NCBI GenBank assembly: GCA_016213505.1 | Contig: JACRAF010000039.1 | Location: forward strand, 27,833 to 91,832 | Length of the DNA: 64,000 nucleotides | Direction: 5' to 3' | From: Devosia nanyangense | GTDB taxonomy: Bacteria; Pseudomonadota; Alphaproteobacteria; Rhizobiales; Devosiaceae | Shown here: positions 1 to 9,190 of the stretch, in pieces | Position numbering within the stretch: position 1 is the stretch's first letter | Layout of the letters: the number at the start of each line of letters is the position of its first letter | The notes under the pieces: model-generated | What the model was told of the DNA's origin: nothing | Seen by the model: the letters and a program-made list of their open reading frames with translations, nothing else | The model's database searches: none | Made by a program: the position numbers and the translations under genes

Positions 1-108
1 CGACGCCGACCGTGCGGTTGAGCCGTCTGGGCTCGCTGGGCTCTTTGGGTTTGCTGGCCACGGAAATCCAGGGTTGCAGCCGAGCGGGCGCTCGGGTCAT
101 CTGCCATC

Positions 109-1167
109 ATGCCCAAACGCGCCGCCCCGCAACAGCCGCTCGATGCGGATGCCGTCCTCGCCTGGTACGACCGCCACGCGCGGAGCCTGCCGTGGCGCGT
201 CTCGCCCGCCGACCGGCGGCGGGGCGTGCGGCCCGACCCATACCGCGTCTGGCTCAGCGAGATCATGCTGCAGCAGACCACCGTGGCGGCCGTCGGCAAG
301 TACTATGCCCGGTTCCAGGCGCTCTGGCCCACGGTCGCCGATCTTGCCGCCGCGCCGCTCGACGCCGTGCTCGTCGAGTGGGCCGGCCTCGGCTACTACG
401 CCCGCGCCCGCAACCTCCACGCCTGCGCGGAAGCGGTGGTCGCCCGCTTCGGCGGCCAATTCCCCGAAACCTCGGCCGGGCTTCTCACGCTCCCCGGCAT
501 CGGCCCCTACACCGCCGCCGCCATCGCCGCGATCGCCTTCGACGAGCCCGTCGCCGTGGTCGACGGCAACGTCGATCGCGTCCTTGCCCGCTATCTCGCG
601 CTGCCGGTCCCGGTGCGCGAGGCCAAGGACGCCATCCGCGCCACGGTCCAGTCCGCCGTTTCCGCCCGCGCCGGCGATTTCGCCCAGGCGCTGATGGACC
701 TCGGCGCCACGCTCTGCGCTCCGCGTGTTGCCAACTGCCTGATCTGCCCGCTGGCCGAGGGCTGCGCCGGCCGCCCCCTCGACCCGCTGGCGTTTCCAGT
801 TAAAGCCGAAAAGCCCGAGCGCCCGACCCGCTACGGCCACGCCTTCGTCATGCGCGACCCCTCTGGCGACGTCTATCTGCGCACTCGCGCCGACAAAGGC
901 CTCCTCGCCAAGATGACCGAGACGCCGGTCTCGCCCTGGGGTGCCGAGAAAACCGCGCCCGCCTATCCCGTCGCCGCCGGCTGGCGCCACCGCGGCCAGG
1001 TGGTCCACGTCTTCACCCATTTCCGCCTGGAGCTCGAGATCTGGTCGGCCACGGTGCCCGACCCCTCGGTCCTCGCCGACGGCTGGTGGGCCGATCCCCG
1101 TGAACTGGGCGCCGAGGCGCTCCCCACCGTGTTCCGCAAGGCGCTCGCGATGGCGGGGCTGGAATAA
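109..1167 (+). CDS. mutY: A/G-specific adenine DNA glycosylase
   Basis: Removes adenine mispaired with 8-oxoguanine during base excision repair. The 352-residue protein is of normal family length. Visible motifs are LSEIMLQQT (49-57), the helix-hairpin-helix LPGIGPYTAAAI (128-139), VVDGNVDRV (150-158) with the catalytic Asp at 152, and an iron-sulphur loop with Cys 203, 210, 213 and 219 (C-x6-C-x2-C-x5-C). The remaining ~130 residues correspond to the Nudix-like domain that reads 8-oxoG. Bases 1-108 upstream hold no gene I can support. The gene stands alone on this strand, followed by intergenic hairpin repeats. Confidence 0.97.
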   Translation: MPKRAAPQQPLDADAVLAWYDRHARSLPWRVSPADRRRGVRPDPYRVWLSEIMLQQTTVAAVGKYYARFQALWPTVADLAAAPLDAVLVEWAGLGYYARARNLHACAEAVVARFGGQFPETSAGLLTLPGIGPYTAAAIAAIAFDEPVAVVDGNVDRVLARYLALPVPVREAKDAIRATVQSAVSARAGDFAQALMDLGATLCAPRVANCLICPLAEGCAGRPLDPLAFPVKAEKPERPTRYGHAFVMRDPSGDVYLRTRADKGLLAKMTETPVSPWGAEKTAPAYPVAAGWRHRGQVVHVFTHFRLELEIWSATVPDPSVLADGWWADPRELGAEALPTVFRKALAMAGLE

Positions 1168-1188
1168 ATGCCTTCGCGCCCGCGGCCC

Positions 1189-1328
1189 CCCTCATCCGCC
1201 CTTCGGGCACCTTCTCCCGCGAGGGGAGAAGGCGCTCGACCGGTGCATTTGCCGAGCGTGAAGGCCCAGATGTCTGGCGGGTGGCCTTCTCCCTTGATGG
1301 GAGAAGGTGGCCGAAGGCCGGATGAGGG
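1189..1328. repeat. Pair of intergenic hairpin repeats, inverted to each other
   Basis: Two copies of the same element lie in the ~300-bp gap between mutY and ccrM. Each has a CTCATCC/GGATGAG end, a GCCCTTCGGGC-type small hairpin and a CCTTCTCCC...GGGAGAAGG stem (first 1189-1232, second 1284-1328 in opposite orientation). Related copies occur at 2780-2882 and 47919-47972. They look like the REP/RIME-type mosaic elements common in Hyphomicrobiales. No gene is supported in this gap. Confidence 0.8.
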
Positions 1329-1403
1329 TGGGGCCACGTCCGTCGGTCCGTCATTCGCCAACGGCTCTCCTCGCGGCAAGGGGAGAGAAAAGACGCCGCC
1401 CCC

Positions 1404-1440
1404 AAAAAAGATGCCGCCGGTTCCTTGCGGGACCGGCGGC
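1404..1440 (-). terminator. Rho-independent terminator of ccrM
   Basis: A perfect 9-bp stem, GCCGCCGGT (1413-1421) with ACCGGCGGC (1432-1440), has a 10-nt loop. Reading on the minus strand it is followed by a six-T run (A-run at 1404-1409). It lies 30 bp after the ccrM stop codon, so it is well placed to end that transcript. Confidence 0.8.
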
Positions 1441-1469
1441 AGGTTTGCCCGAAAGACTGGAGGTCAAGC

Positions 1470-2621
<1,152 letters not shown>

Positions 2622-2650
2622 CTAACAGCGCTGGTTGTAAGGGCTTAGAG

Positions 2651-2665
2651 TTAAAGGCGATTTAA
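2651..2665. promoter_or_regulatory. CtrA-type box upstream of ccrM
   Basis: TTAA (2651-2654), seven bases, TTAA (2662-2665) matches the core TTAA-N7-TTAA of the CtrA response regulator site. Weaker same-spacing versions lie at 2675-2689 (TTAG-N7-TTAC) and, on the minus strand, 2611-2625 (TTAG-N7-TTAG). CtrA activation of ccrM is established in Caulobacter; its role here is inferred from position. Confidence 0.65.
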
Positions 2666-2779
2666 GGGAGTGGGTTAGCGAAAGGTTACCGAGGGTGGAC
2701 GAACATGCGCTCTCGCCCGGCCGAAGGCCCAGCGGGCTCTGAGTCCTTGGCCAACCCCGCATCCGGCTACTTTGCAGCC

Positions 2780-2882
2780 ACCTTCTCCCGCAGGGGGACA
2801 AGGCCAACCCCTCACGACGCCTTCGGCTCTTTTGCCTTCTCCCCTCGTGGGAGAAGGTGCCCGAAGGGCGGATGAGGGGGAG
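2780..2882. repeat. Intergenic hairpin repeat, one degenerate and one full copy
   Basis: A degenerate CCTTCTCCC-type stem near 2780-2805 is followed by a full copy at about 2835-2880, ending in GGATGAGG. It belongs to the same family as 1189-1328. It occupies most of the ~300-bp gap between ccrM and rnhB; nothing else is seen there apart from the CtrA-type box. Confidence 0.75.
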
Positions 2883-2898
2883 GCAACAGGAACCAGTT

Positions 2899-3594
2899 CT
2901 ACGCCGCCGCGCGCTTCCGCCCCGCCGCCTCGATGCACGGCGCAAAATCCATGCGGTGGTACCGCCCCGGCCCGTGCGCATCGAGCGCCGCGAAATGCGC
3001 CGGCGCCGAATAGCCTTTGTGGCTGGCAAAGCCGTAGTGCGGTTCTTCGCAATCCATGATCGCGCACATGCGGTCGCGCGTCACTTTCGCGACGATCGAC
3101 GCCGCCGCGATCGAGAGGCTGAGCCCGTCCCCGCCGATCACCGCTTCGCCGGCGCAGGGTAGGCCCTTGGGCACGATGTTGCCGTCGACCAGCACATGGT
3201 CCGGCGCCAGCGACAGCCCCATCACTGCCCGCCGCATCGCCCACAGCGTCGCGTGAAGAATGTTGAGCTCGGCGATGATCGAGGTCGGTGCCGCCACCAC
3301 CGATACCGTCGCGCCGGCCAGGATCTCCTCGAACAGCGCCGCGCGCCGGTCCGCCGTCAGCAGTTTGGAATCGTTGAGCCCCTCCGGCACCTTTCGCCGG
3401 TTGAGGATCACCGCGGCCACCACCACTGGCCCCGCCAGCGGTCCACGTCCGGCCTCGTCGACACCCGCGACGATGGTCGCGCCGCGGCGCACCGCCCGCT
3501 TTTCGAGGGCGAGGTCGGGCCAGTTCTTCTCGGTCGAATCGGCGGCAGCCATGCGTTCAACATGCCAGTCCGTGTGGCTCAATGAAATCGCCAC
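2899..3594 (-). CDS. rnhB: Ribonuclease HII
   Basis: Cleaves RNA in RNA-DNA hybrids and at single ribonucleotides in DNA. The signature VDEAGRGPLAGPV lies at residues 45-57, with the acidic catalytic residues. VLVDGN, AAASIVAKVTRDR and the conserved HxGY-type stretch ASHKGYSAPAH follow in the usual order. The 231-residue reading starts at a GTG (3594); an internal ATG at 3552 would give 217 residues and neither has a strong ribosome site, so the start is uncertain. The pairing with ccrM on the same strand is typical of Hyphomicrobiales. Confidence 0.95.
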   Translation of the reverse strand: MAISLSHTDWHVERMAAADSTEKNWPDLALEKRAVRRGATIVAGVDEAGRGPLAGPVVVAAVILNRRKVPEGLNDSKLLTADRRAALFEEILAGATVSVVAAPTSIIAELNILHATLWAMRRAVMGLSLAPDHVLVDGNIVPKGLPCAGEAVIGGDGLSLSIAAASIVAKVTRDRMCAIMDCEEPHYGFASHKGYSAPAHFAALDAHGPGRYHRMDFAPCIEAAGRKRAAA

Positions 3595-3631
3595 AAACTA
3601 GGCCTTTGATCTCAGGGACTTCCGGCGCATT

Positions 3632-3649
3632 ATGACAGTTTGATGACAT
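3632..3649 (-). promoter_or_regulatory. Pho box (PhoB site)
   Basis: On the minus strand two direct repeats, TGTCAT and CTGTCAT, are spaced 11 bp apart, matching the 18-bp consensus CTGTCATAAAACTGTCAT at about 16 of 18 positions. It lies between rnhB and the Na/Pi cotransporter gene. The repeat orientation points toward rnhB, although the cotransporter is the obvious phosphate-starvation target. Confidence 0.6.
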
Positions 3650-3725
3650 TCAGATTCGGTTCAGCTGCGCTGGCTCTGTCTGTCGGATGCGCCGGGCGAT
3701 CTGCACAAGGAGAACGGCTGACCAA

Positions 3726-5375
3726 ATGGACTTTACTCTCGCCGTTCTCGGTCTCGCCGGCGCGATCGCGCTGTTTCTGTGGGGCACGCACATGGCGCAG
3801 ACCGGCGTGCAGCGCGCGCTCGGTCCGCGCCTCCGCCGCGTCCTCGGCCTCACCCTCTCCAATCGCGTCAAGGCGTTCTTTGCCGGCATCGGCCTGACGC
3901 TGCTGCTGCAGAGCAGCACCGCGACCGGCCTCATGGCCACCAGTTTTACCGCCGCCGGCATGGTCGATCTGCTGCCGGCGATGGCGGTGATGCTGGGCGC
4001 CAATGTCGGCACCGCTCTCATCGTCCAGGTGTTGTCGTTCGACGTCGCGGCGGCCTCGCCGGTGCTCATCCTGGGCGGCTTCCTGATGTTCCGCCGCACC
4101 GCCAACACGCTGGTGCACGATCTGGGCCGCGCGCTGATCGGCCTCGGGCTGATGCTCTTGGCGCTGCACCAGATGCTGGCGATCCTCGGCTCTGTCGAGG
4201 ACGCTTCGGCCTTCCGCGCCGCCATCGCCATCATCGCCGCTGTGCCGGCGCTCGATTTCGTCCTCGCGGCCATCGCCGCCTGGGGCGTCCATTCTTCCGT
4301 CGCCGTGGTGCTGCTGATCATCTCGCTGGCGAGCCGCGGCGCGCTGCCGCTCGACGTCGCCTTCATCGCCGTGCTCGGCGCCAATCTCGGCACCGCCATC
4401 AACCCGCTGCTCGAAGCGACGACCCCCACGCCCGAGGCGCGCCGCCTGCCGCTCGGCAACCTCGTCAACCGCGTCGTCGGCATCGGCATCGCGCTGCTGC
4501 TCGTCGCACCGGCGGCGCGCTGGCTCGGCTCGGCGCTGAATCCAGCCCAGGCTGTAGCGGCGTTCCACTTCGCCTTCAATCTGGTGCTGGCGCTGCTCAT
4601 GCTGCCGCTGCTGCGTCCGGCCGGGGCGCTGCTGCGCCGCCTGCTGCCCGACCAGCCGGCGGTCAACCCCGCCGCGCCGCTCTATCTCGATCTCAGCGCC
4701 CGCGAGACGCCGCTGGTGGCGCTGGGCGGCGCCGCGCGCGAGGCGCTGCGGCTCGCCGACGTGCTCGAACAGATGCTGCATGGCGCCCGAGACGCGCTGG
4801 CCCGCAGCGACCGCCGGCTGATCGAGGAGACGCGCAGCCGCGACGACGTGCTCGATGGCCTCAACACCGCCATCAAGACCTACCTCACCTCGATCGATGC
4901 CGATGCGCTGGCCGAGGACGATCAGCGGCGGCTCAACCAGATCCTGGTGTTTTCGATGAACATCGAGCAGGCCGGCGACGTCATCGACCGGAACCTCTTG
5001 CCCCATGTCAGCAAGCGGCTGAAGCGCGGCCTCGTCGGCAACGATGGCGGCGACGCCGAGCTGACGGCGCTGATGGACCGGCTGGTGGTCAACCTCCGCA
5101 CCGCCGCGTCGCTGTTCATGACCGACGACGCCCGCGTCGCCCGCCACCTCGCCGAGGAGAAGGTCACCTTCCGGCGCGCCGAACACGAAGCGGTCTCGGC
5201 GCATTTCGACGTCATGCGCAAAGACCGTGTCTCGCATTCGATGAGCAGCGCCATCCATCTCGATCTCTTGCGCGACATGAAGCTGATCAACTCGCTGATC
5301 GTCGCCGCCGCCGCCTACCCGGTGCTCGACCGGGCCGGGGAGCTGTTGCCGACGCGCCTCGCCGCGCCGTCGTGA
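3726..5375 (+). CDS. Na/Pi cotransporter family protein with PhoU-like domain
   Basis: Inner-membrane phosphate importer of the NptA/YjbB type. The first ~310 residues hold hydrophobic segments with two family repeats (LLQSSTATGLMATSF and WGVHSSVAVVLLIISLASRG, each followed by a GANxGTA motif: LGANVGTALI, LGANLGTAI). The last ~220 residues are helical and charged, like PhoU. I start at the ATG at 3726 (549 aa), 13 nt after AAGGAG, because the upstream extension (MRRAICTRR...) is not hydrophobic or conserved. A Pho box lies 80-95 bp upstream. Confidence 0.9.
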   Translation: MDFTLAVLGLAGAIALFLWGTHMAQTGVQRALGPRLRRVLGLTLSNRVKAFFAGIGLTLLLQSSTATGLMATSFTAAGMVDLLPAMAVMLGANVGTALIVQVLSFDVAAASPVLILGGFLMFRRTANTLVHDLGRALIGLGLMLLALHQMLAILGSVEDASAFRAAIAIIAAVPALDFVLAAIAAWGVHSSVAVVLLIISLASRGALPLDVAFIAVLGANLGTAINPLLEATTPTPEARRLPLGNLVNRVVGIGIALLLVAPAARWLGSALNPAQAVAAFHFAFNLVLALLMLPLLRPAGALLRRLLPDQPAVNPAAPLYLDLSARETPLVALGGAAREALRLADVLEQMLHGARDALARSDRRLIEETRSRDDVLDGLNTAIKTYLTSIDADALAEDDQRRLNQILVFSMNIEQAGDVIDRNLLPHVSKRLKRGLVGNDGGDAELTALMDRLVVNLRTAASLFMTDDARVARHLAEEKVTFRRAEHEAVSAHFDVMRKDRVSHSMSSAIHLDLLRDMKLINSLIVAAAAYPVLDRAGELLPTRLAAPS

Positions 5376-5445
5376 GCTGACCGCGCCCGTCCCCTTGGCG
5401 GCCGCTTTTCTCCCCGATATCTAGCCCCGGTGCTTTGAGGCCCCC

Positions 5446-6126
5446 ATGTTCTCACGCGACAACGCCGCGCTGCTTTTCGATATCGACGGGACACTCGTCG
5501 ACACCGACCGGCTTCATCTCGAAGCCTTCAACCGCGTCTTCGGCCCGCTCGGCCAGACCTTCGACGCCGCTCGCTTTCGCGCCGAACTGCAGGGCTTTTC
5601 GATGACCTCGATCATGGACCGGCTCCTCGGCAACGAGCCCGAGCCGCGCCGGCACGAGATCATGGCCGAAAAGGAGGCGACGTTCCGCCGGCTCGCCGAA
5701 AAAGGTCTCGAGCCGATGCCGGGGTTGCTGGCGCTGCTCGATCGCGCCGACGAGGCTGGCCTGCCGATGGCCGCCGTCACCAACGCGCCGCGGCTCAACG
5801 CCGATCTCATCCTCGACGCGCTCGGCATCCGGCATCGGTTCACGGCGATCGTGATCGGCGACGAGCTCGCCCATGGCAAGCCGCATCCGCTGCCCTATCT
5901 CGAAGGACTTCGCCTCACCGGAGCGAGGCCGGACCTCTCGGTTGCCTTCGAGGATTCGATCTCGGGCGTGACCTCGGCGAGCACTGCCGGTATCGCCACC
6001 GTCGGCATCATGACGAGCCTGACGGGCCAACGGCTGCTCGCCGCCGGCGCAACCACCGTCGCTCAGAGCTATGCCGAGCCGGCCCTGCTCGCGTTCATCG
6101 CCGCGACCACGGCCGGCAGCCGATAG
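5446..6126 (+). CDS. HAD-superfamily hydrolase (phosphoglycolate/beta-phosphoglucomutase type)
   Basis: Predicted small-molecule phosphatase or phosphomutase. It has the HAD motif I DIDGTLVDTD with the nucleophile Asp near residue 12, motif II in AAVTNAP, the motif III lysine in AHGKPHPLPY and motif IV VAFEDSISG. The cap is alpha-helical (subclass I), and the 226-residue length is typical. The substrate cannot be told from sequence. It converges on the radical SAM gene with 1 bp between stop codons. Confidence 0.88.
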   Translation: MFSRDNAALLFDIDGTLVDTDRLHLEAFNRVFGPLGQTFDAARFRAELQGFSMTSIMDRLLGNEPEPRRHEIMAEKEATFRRLAEKGLEPMPGLLALLDRADEAGLPMAAVTNAPRLNADLILDALGIRHRFTAIVIGDELAHGKPHPLPYLEGLRLTGARPDLSVAFEDSISGVTSASTAGIATVGIMTSLTGQRLLAAGATTVAQSYAEPALLAFIAATTAGSR

Positions 6127-6127
6127 G

Positions 6128-7276
6128 TCAGAACAAGCTCATCTGTCCGTCGTCCACCCGCGGCGGGACGAACAAATCGGTCCTCAGCGCCGGCAGCCGC
6201 TTGTCGAGGCCGTAGCGTTCCTTGGCCTTCTGCATCCGCTGCTGCATCATCTCGGCATAGACGCCTTCGCCGACCATGCGCTCGCCCCATTTGGCGTTGT
6301 AGTCCTTGCCGCCGCGCGTCTCGCGCACCAGCGACATCACGTGCTTCACCCGGTCGGGATAGTGCCTGAGCATCCACTCGCGGAAGATCTCGCGGACTTC
6401 GCCCGGCAGCCGCAGCAGCACCATGCCCGCCGTCTGCGCGCCCTGCGCCGCGCCGGCATCGAGGATGCGCTCGAGCTCCATGTCGTTGATCGCCGGGATC
6501 ATCGGCGCCGCCATGACGCCGGTCGGCACGCCCGCCGCCGAGAGCAGCCGCAGCGCCTCGAGCCGCTTCTCCGGCGTCGAGGCCCGCGGCTCCATTTTGC
6601 GGCTCAGCATATGGTCCATGCTGGTCACCGACAGCGCCACATGTACCAGCCCGAGCTTGGCCATCTCGCTCAAAATGTCGAGGTCGCGCACCACCAGCGC
6701 CGACTTGGTGACGATCGAGGTGGGGTGGCGCGTCTCCAGCAGCACCTCGAGGATGCCGCGCGTCAGTTTGTGGGTACGCTCGGCCGGCTGGTAGGGGTCC
6801 GTGTTGGTCCCCATGGCGATCGATTTGGGCTTGTAGCGCTTGTCAGCGAGTTCTCGCCTCAGCAGCTCGACCGCGTTCACCTTGACATAGATGTCGCGCT
6901 CGAAATCGAGCCCGGCCGAGTGTCCGAGATAGGCATGCGTCGGCCGCGCGAAACAGTACGAGCAGCCGTGCTCGCAGCCGCGATAGGCGTTGATCGAGCG
7001 GTCGAAGCCGATGTCGGGACTCTCGTTGCGGGTGATGATCGATTTGGCGCGCTCGATATGCTCGATCGTCTCGAACGCCTTGAGCTCCTCGACCTGGCCC
7101 CAGCCGTCATCGACCGGCTCGCGGCTCTCGGTGTCGAACCGGCTCGCCTTGTTGGTCTGCGCCCCACGCCCGCGACTGCGCTGAGGATCGAGCATCTGCC
7201 GCCCGATCAGGTCGGCATCGCGCGTATCCTTCAGCTTTTCGAGCGCCTCGAACGAGGGTGCAGTCTGGATCGCCAT
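6128..7276 (-). CDS. PA0069-family radical SAM protein
   Basis: Radical SAM enzyme of unknown substrate, widely annotated as the PA0069 family and related to SplB-like and Rv2578c-type proteins. The iron-sulphur motif C-x3-C-x2-C is seen in RGCEHGCSYCFARP, followed by the TNTDPYQPAE and VTKSALVVRDLD stretches typical of this family. I start at the ATG at 7276 (382 aa); the 44 residues that could be added upstream are low in conservation. Divergent or unlinked neighbours give no further clue. Confidence 0.88.
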   Translation of the reverse strand: MAIQTAPSFEALEKLKDTRDADLIGRQMLDPQRSRGRGAQTNKASRFDTESREPVDDGWGQVEELKAFETIEHIERAKSIITRNESPDIGFDRSINAYRGCEHGCSYCFARPTHAYLGHSAGLDFERDIYVKVNAVELLRRELADKRYKPKSIAMGTNTDPYQPAERTHKLTRGILEVLLETRHPTSIVTKSALVVRDLDILSEMAKLGLVHVALSVTSMDHMLSRKMEPRASTPEKRLEALRLLSAAGVPTGVMAAPMIPAINDMELERILDAGAAQGAQTAGMVLLRLPGEVREIFREWMLRHYPDRVKHVMSLVRETRGGKDYNAKWGERMVGEGVYAEMMQQRMQKAKERYGLDKRLPALRTDLFVPPRVDDGQMSLF

Positions 7277-7428
7277 GTTCACACCAGATGGGGACGTCGC
7301 CGCGGTTGGCCAAGCGGGCCGCCTTCGGATCGCTTTGTCCAGAGCCTCAACGAATCGCCCCGAAGTTAACCGGTCTAAACGACTAGCATGCGTAATAGAA
7401 CAAAACAAGAACGACGAGACGGCGAGGG

Positions 7429-7578
7429 TTAGTGGCGTTTGAAGTACTGCACCTCGCGCTCATGCTTCTCCGCGCCTTCGCGCGTCGGAAACGTCCCAAG
7501 GTTGCGCCGTTTCCCTGTCTTGGGATCGGTCTTCTTCGAATAGAGCCGGTACTCGCCGGATTTGAGCTTGCGGATCAT
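7429..7578 (-). CDS. Conserved 49-residue basic protein
   Basis: Small basic protein beginning MIRKLKSGEYRLYSKK. It has the pattern of a short widespread actinobacterial and proteobacterial hypothetical family (RLYSKKxDPKTGKRRNLGTFPTRE...KHEREVQYFKRH). A GGGAGAGCG stretch just before the ATG at 7578 supports this start over the longer frame that begins at 7683. Function is unknown. The GTFPTREGAEKHE part resembles an AP2/integrase-like beta strand and helix, but this is only an impression. Confidence 0.75.
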   Translation of the reverse strand: MIRKLKSGEYRLYSKKTDPKTGKRRNLGTFPTREGAEKHEREVQYFKRH

Positions 7579-7631
7579 CTCGCTCTCCCATGCCGGGGAA
7601 ACGGGCGAGCAGGGGCCGTGTTCCGGATCCC

Positions 7632-7674
7632 TTGCAATAACCCGATCGATGATATACTGAACTACATGGTTCAG
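7632..7674 (+). promoter_or_regulatory. Promoter and operator overlapping the arsR start codon
   Basis: TTGCAA (7632-7637) and TATACT (7653-7658), 15 bp apart, look like a -35/-10 pair. A perfect inverted repeat, CTGAAC (7657-7662), TACATG, GTTCAG (7669-7674), spans the -10 end and the ATG at 7666. The expected transcript start falls at or next to the ATG, so a leaderless mRNA under autorepression is likely. Confidence 0.6.
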
Positions 7675-8034
7675 TCTCATCAAGCCTCTCGGTTCGACGC
7701 TTCGTTCGCCGCCATCTCCGACGCAACGCGTCGTGGCGTGCTCGAGCAGCTCGGCCGCGCCGACGCCTCGATCACCGAGCTCGCCGAGCAGTTCGACATG
7801 ACCCTAACCGGGATAAAAAAGCACGTGAGCGTCCTCGAACAGGCGGGCCTCGTGACCACCGTGAAGATCGGCCGCGTTCGCACCTGCAAGCTCGGCGGCC
7901 GCGGTCTCGAGGACGAGGCGGCCTGGATCGAACGCTACCGCCGGATGTGGGCCGCCCGGTTCGATGAACTGGACAAGGTCGTCGAACAGCTCAAACAGAA
8001 GGAACAGTCCGATGGACGCAAAGCAAACGAGTGA
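7666..8034 (+). CDS. ArsR-family winged-helix regulator
   Basis: Repressor of the subgroup paired with SRPBCC proteins. The wHTH runs over residues 10-85 with ISDATRRGVLEQLG, ITELAEQFDMTLTGIKKHVSVLEQAGLV and a basic wing GRVRTCKL. No metal-binding ELCVCDL-type cysteines are present, so it is not a metal sensor of the classic type. The protein has 122 residues. The start at 7666 sits inside a perfect operator palindrome and no Shine-Dalgarno is visible. It overlaps the next gene by 23 bp and shares its operon. Confidence 0.9.
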   Translation: MVQSHQASRFDASFAAISDATRRGVLEQLGRADASITELAEQFDMTLTGIKKHVSVLEQAGLVTTVKIGRVRTCKLGGRGLEDEAAWIERYRRMWAARFDELDKVVEQLKQKEQSDGRKANE

Positions 8035-8515
8035 ACAATTGCCGAGCCCGATCACCACGACCGATCGCCACTCGGATCGGGAGGTTGTCGTCACCCGCAC
8101 CTTCAATGGCCCCGCGCGCATCGTCTTCGACGCCTGGACCAAACCCGAAATCATAATGAAATGGTGGACGCCCGCATCGTTCGGCATCACCTTCATTTCC
8201 TGCGAGGCCGATGTTCGTGTTGGCGGCACCTACCGCTTCGTATTCGGCCACCCCGACTTTGATCAGCCGATGGCGTTCGTCGGGCGATACCTCGACGTGG
8301 ACCCGCCCAAGCGTCTCGTCTGGACCAACGAGGAAAGCGAGGACGGATCGGTGACCACCGTCACCTTCGAGGAGAAGGACGGCAAGACCCACTTGATCCT
8401 GCACGACCTCTATCCCTCCAAAGCCGCCCTCGATGAAGCAATGGCCTCCGGCGGCATCAACGGCTACCCCGAGCAGTTCGACCAACTCGACAAGCTGCTT
8501 GGAATACAAGGCTAG
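8012..8515 (+). CDS. SRPBCC (AHSA1/ATPase-activator-like) domain protein
   Basis: Small helix-grip fold protein that binds a hydrophobic ligand in its family; the ligand here is unknown. The AHSA1 pattern is clear: REVVVTRTFNGPARIVFDAWT, KWWTP, GGTYRFVF, FVGRYLDVDPPKRLVWTNE and a C-terminal helix GYPEQFDQLDKLL. The 167-residue start at 8012 follows AGAAGGA. It is translationally overlapped by the ArsR regulator, the standard arrangement for this pair. Confidence 0.9.
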   Translation: MDAKQTSEQLPSPITTTDRHSDREVVVTRTFNGPARIVFDAWTKPEIIMKWWTPASFGITFISCEADVRVGGTYRFVFGHPDFDQPMAFVGRYLDVDPPKRLVWTNEESEDGSVTTVTFEEKDGKTHLILHDLYPSKAALDEAMASGGINGYPEQFDQLDKLLGIQG

Positions 8516-8580
8516 CCTGGACGAGCGCCGGCGCAACGGCGGTTCCCGCTTTCTCGGGAATGACTTGAGGATGTCAGGCT

Positions 8581-8614
8581 ATAACGTCTTGCGTTATATA
8601 ACGTGAGACGTTAT
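8581..8614. promoter_or_regulatory. Double palindromic operator of higBA
   Basis: Two adjacent 17-bp palindromes, each ATAACG-N5-CGTTAT (8581-8597 and 8598-8614), together form a 34-bp larger palindrome centred on the 12-bp core CGTTATATAACG (8592-8603). Fifteen of 17 base pairs of the whole match. It ends 8 bp before the higB start and is expected to bind the HigA antitoxin dimer. Confidence 0.8.
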
Positions 8615-8622
8615 GGTCCCTT

Positions 8623-8904
8623 ATGATCATCAGCTTCGCCTCGCGCGAAACCGAACTGATCTGGTCGGGCCAGCGCAGCCGCAAGCTGCCGGGCGATATT
8701 CAGTCTATCGCCCTTCGCAAGCTGCGCATGCTCAACCAAGCCCGGGTCTTGTCAGACCTGCGGGTACCTCCCGCCAATCGGTTGGAGGCATTGCGCGGGA
8801 GCAGGGCGGGGCAACACAGCGTCCGCATCAACGATCAATGGCGGATTTGCTTTGTGTGGTCTGCGAATGGAGTGAGCGATGTCGAAATCGTCGACTACCA
8901 CTGA
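8623..8904 (+). CDS. higB: HigB-type toxin (RelE superfamily mRNA interferase)
   Basis: Predicted ribosome-dependent mRNA endonuclease. The 93-residue protein has the HigB order: MIISFASRETELIW start, LPGDIQSIALRKLRML, LRVPPANRLEALRG and the core SVRINDQWRICFVW with the C-terminal DVEIVDYH. Toxin precedes antitoxin, as is typical of higBA. It overlaps higA by 26 bp. A 34-bp double operator lies just upstream. Confidence 0.93.
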   Translation: MIISFASRETELIWSGQRSRKLPGDIQSIALRKLRMLNQARVLSDLRVPPANRLEALRGSRAGQHSVRINDQWRICFVWSANGVSDVEIVDYH

Positions 8905-9190
8905 CCTTCTGCCCAACCCTCATCCGGGCGAAATCCTCCTCGAAGAGTTCCTCACGCCGATGGAGCTCAGCCAGAACGCGCTGGCTCGCGCCGTCGGCGT
9001 GCCGCCGCGCCGCATCAACGAAATCGTCCTCGGCAAGCGCGCCGTGACCGCCGACACCGATCTTCGGCTCGCTCGTTATTTCGGCATGTCCGAGGGCTTC
9101 TTCCTCGGCCTGCAAACCGACTACGACCTGCTCGAACGCCGCCGTCAGATCGTCGCCGACCTCGAGGCGATCACGCCCCGCGCCGCCTAA
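8879..9190 (+). CDS. higA: HigA-type antitoxin (XRE family)
   Basis: Neutralises HigB and represses the operon. The 103-residue protein has the HigA family start PHPGEILLEEFLTPM and an XRE helix-turn-helix (LSQNALARAVGVPPRRINEI) over about residues 28-60, followed by RLARYFGMSEGFFLGLQ and a C-terminal helix. Its stop overlaps the convergent moaB stop by 4 bp. The full frame and intact operator suggest a working module. Confidence 0.93.
   Translation: MSKSSTTTDLLPNPHPGEILLEEFLTPMELSQNALARAVGVPPRRINEIVLGKRAVTADTDLRLARYFGMSEGFFLGLQTDYDLLERRRQIVADLEAITPRAA

Noticed and set aside
3630..5258. 542-codon minus-strand frame across the Na/Pi cotransporter
   Set aside because: Shadow; Arg/Gln/His-rich composition typical of antisense in high-GC coding DNA.
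8542..8561. Terminator TTCCCG/CGGGAA after the SRPBCC gene
   Set aside because: Short six-base stem with no T-run following; too weak to call.
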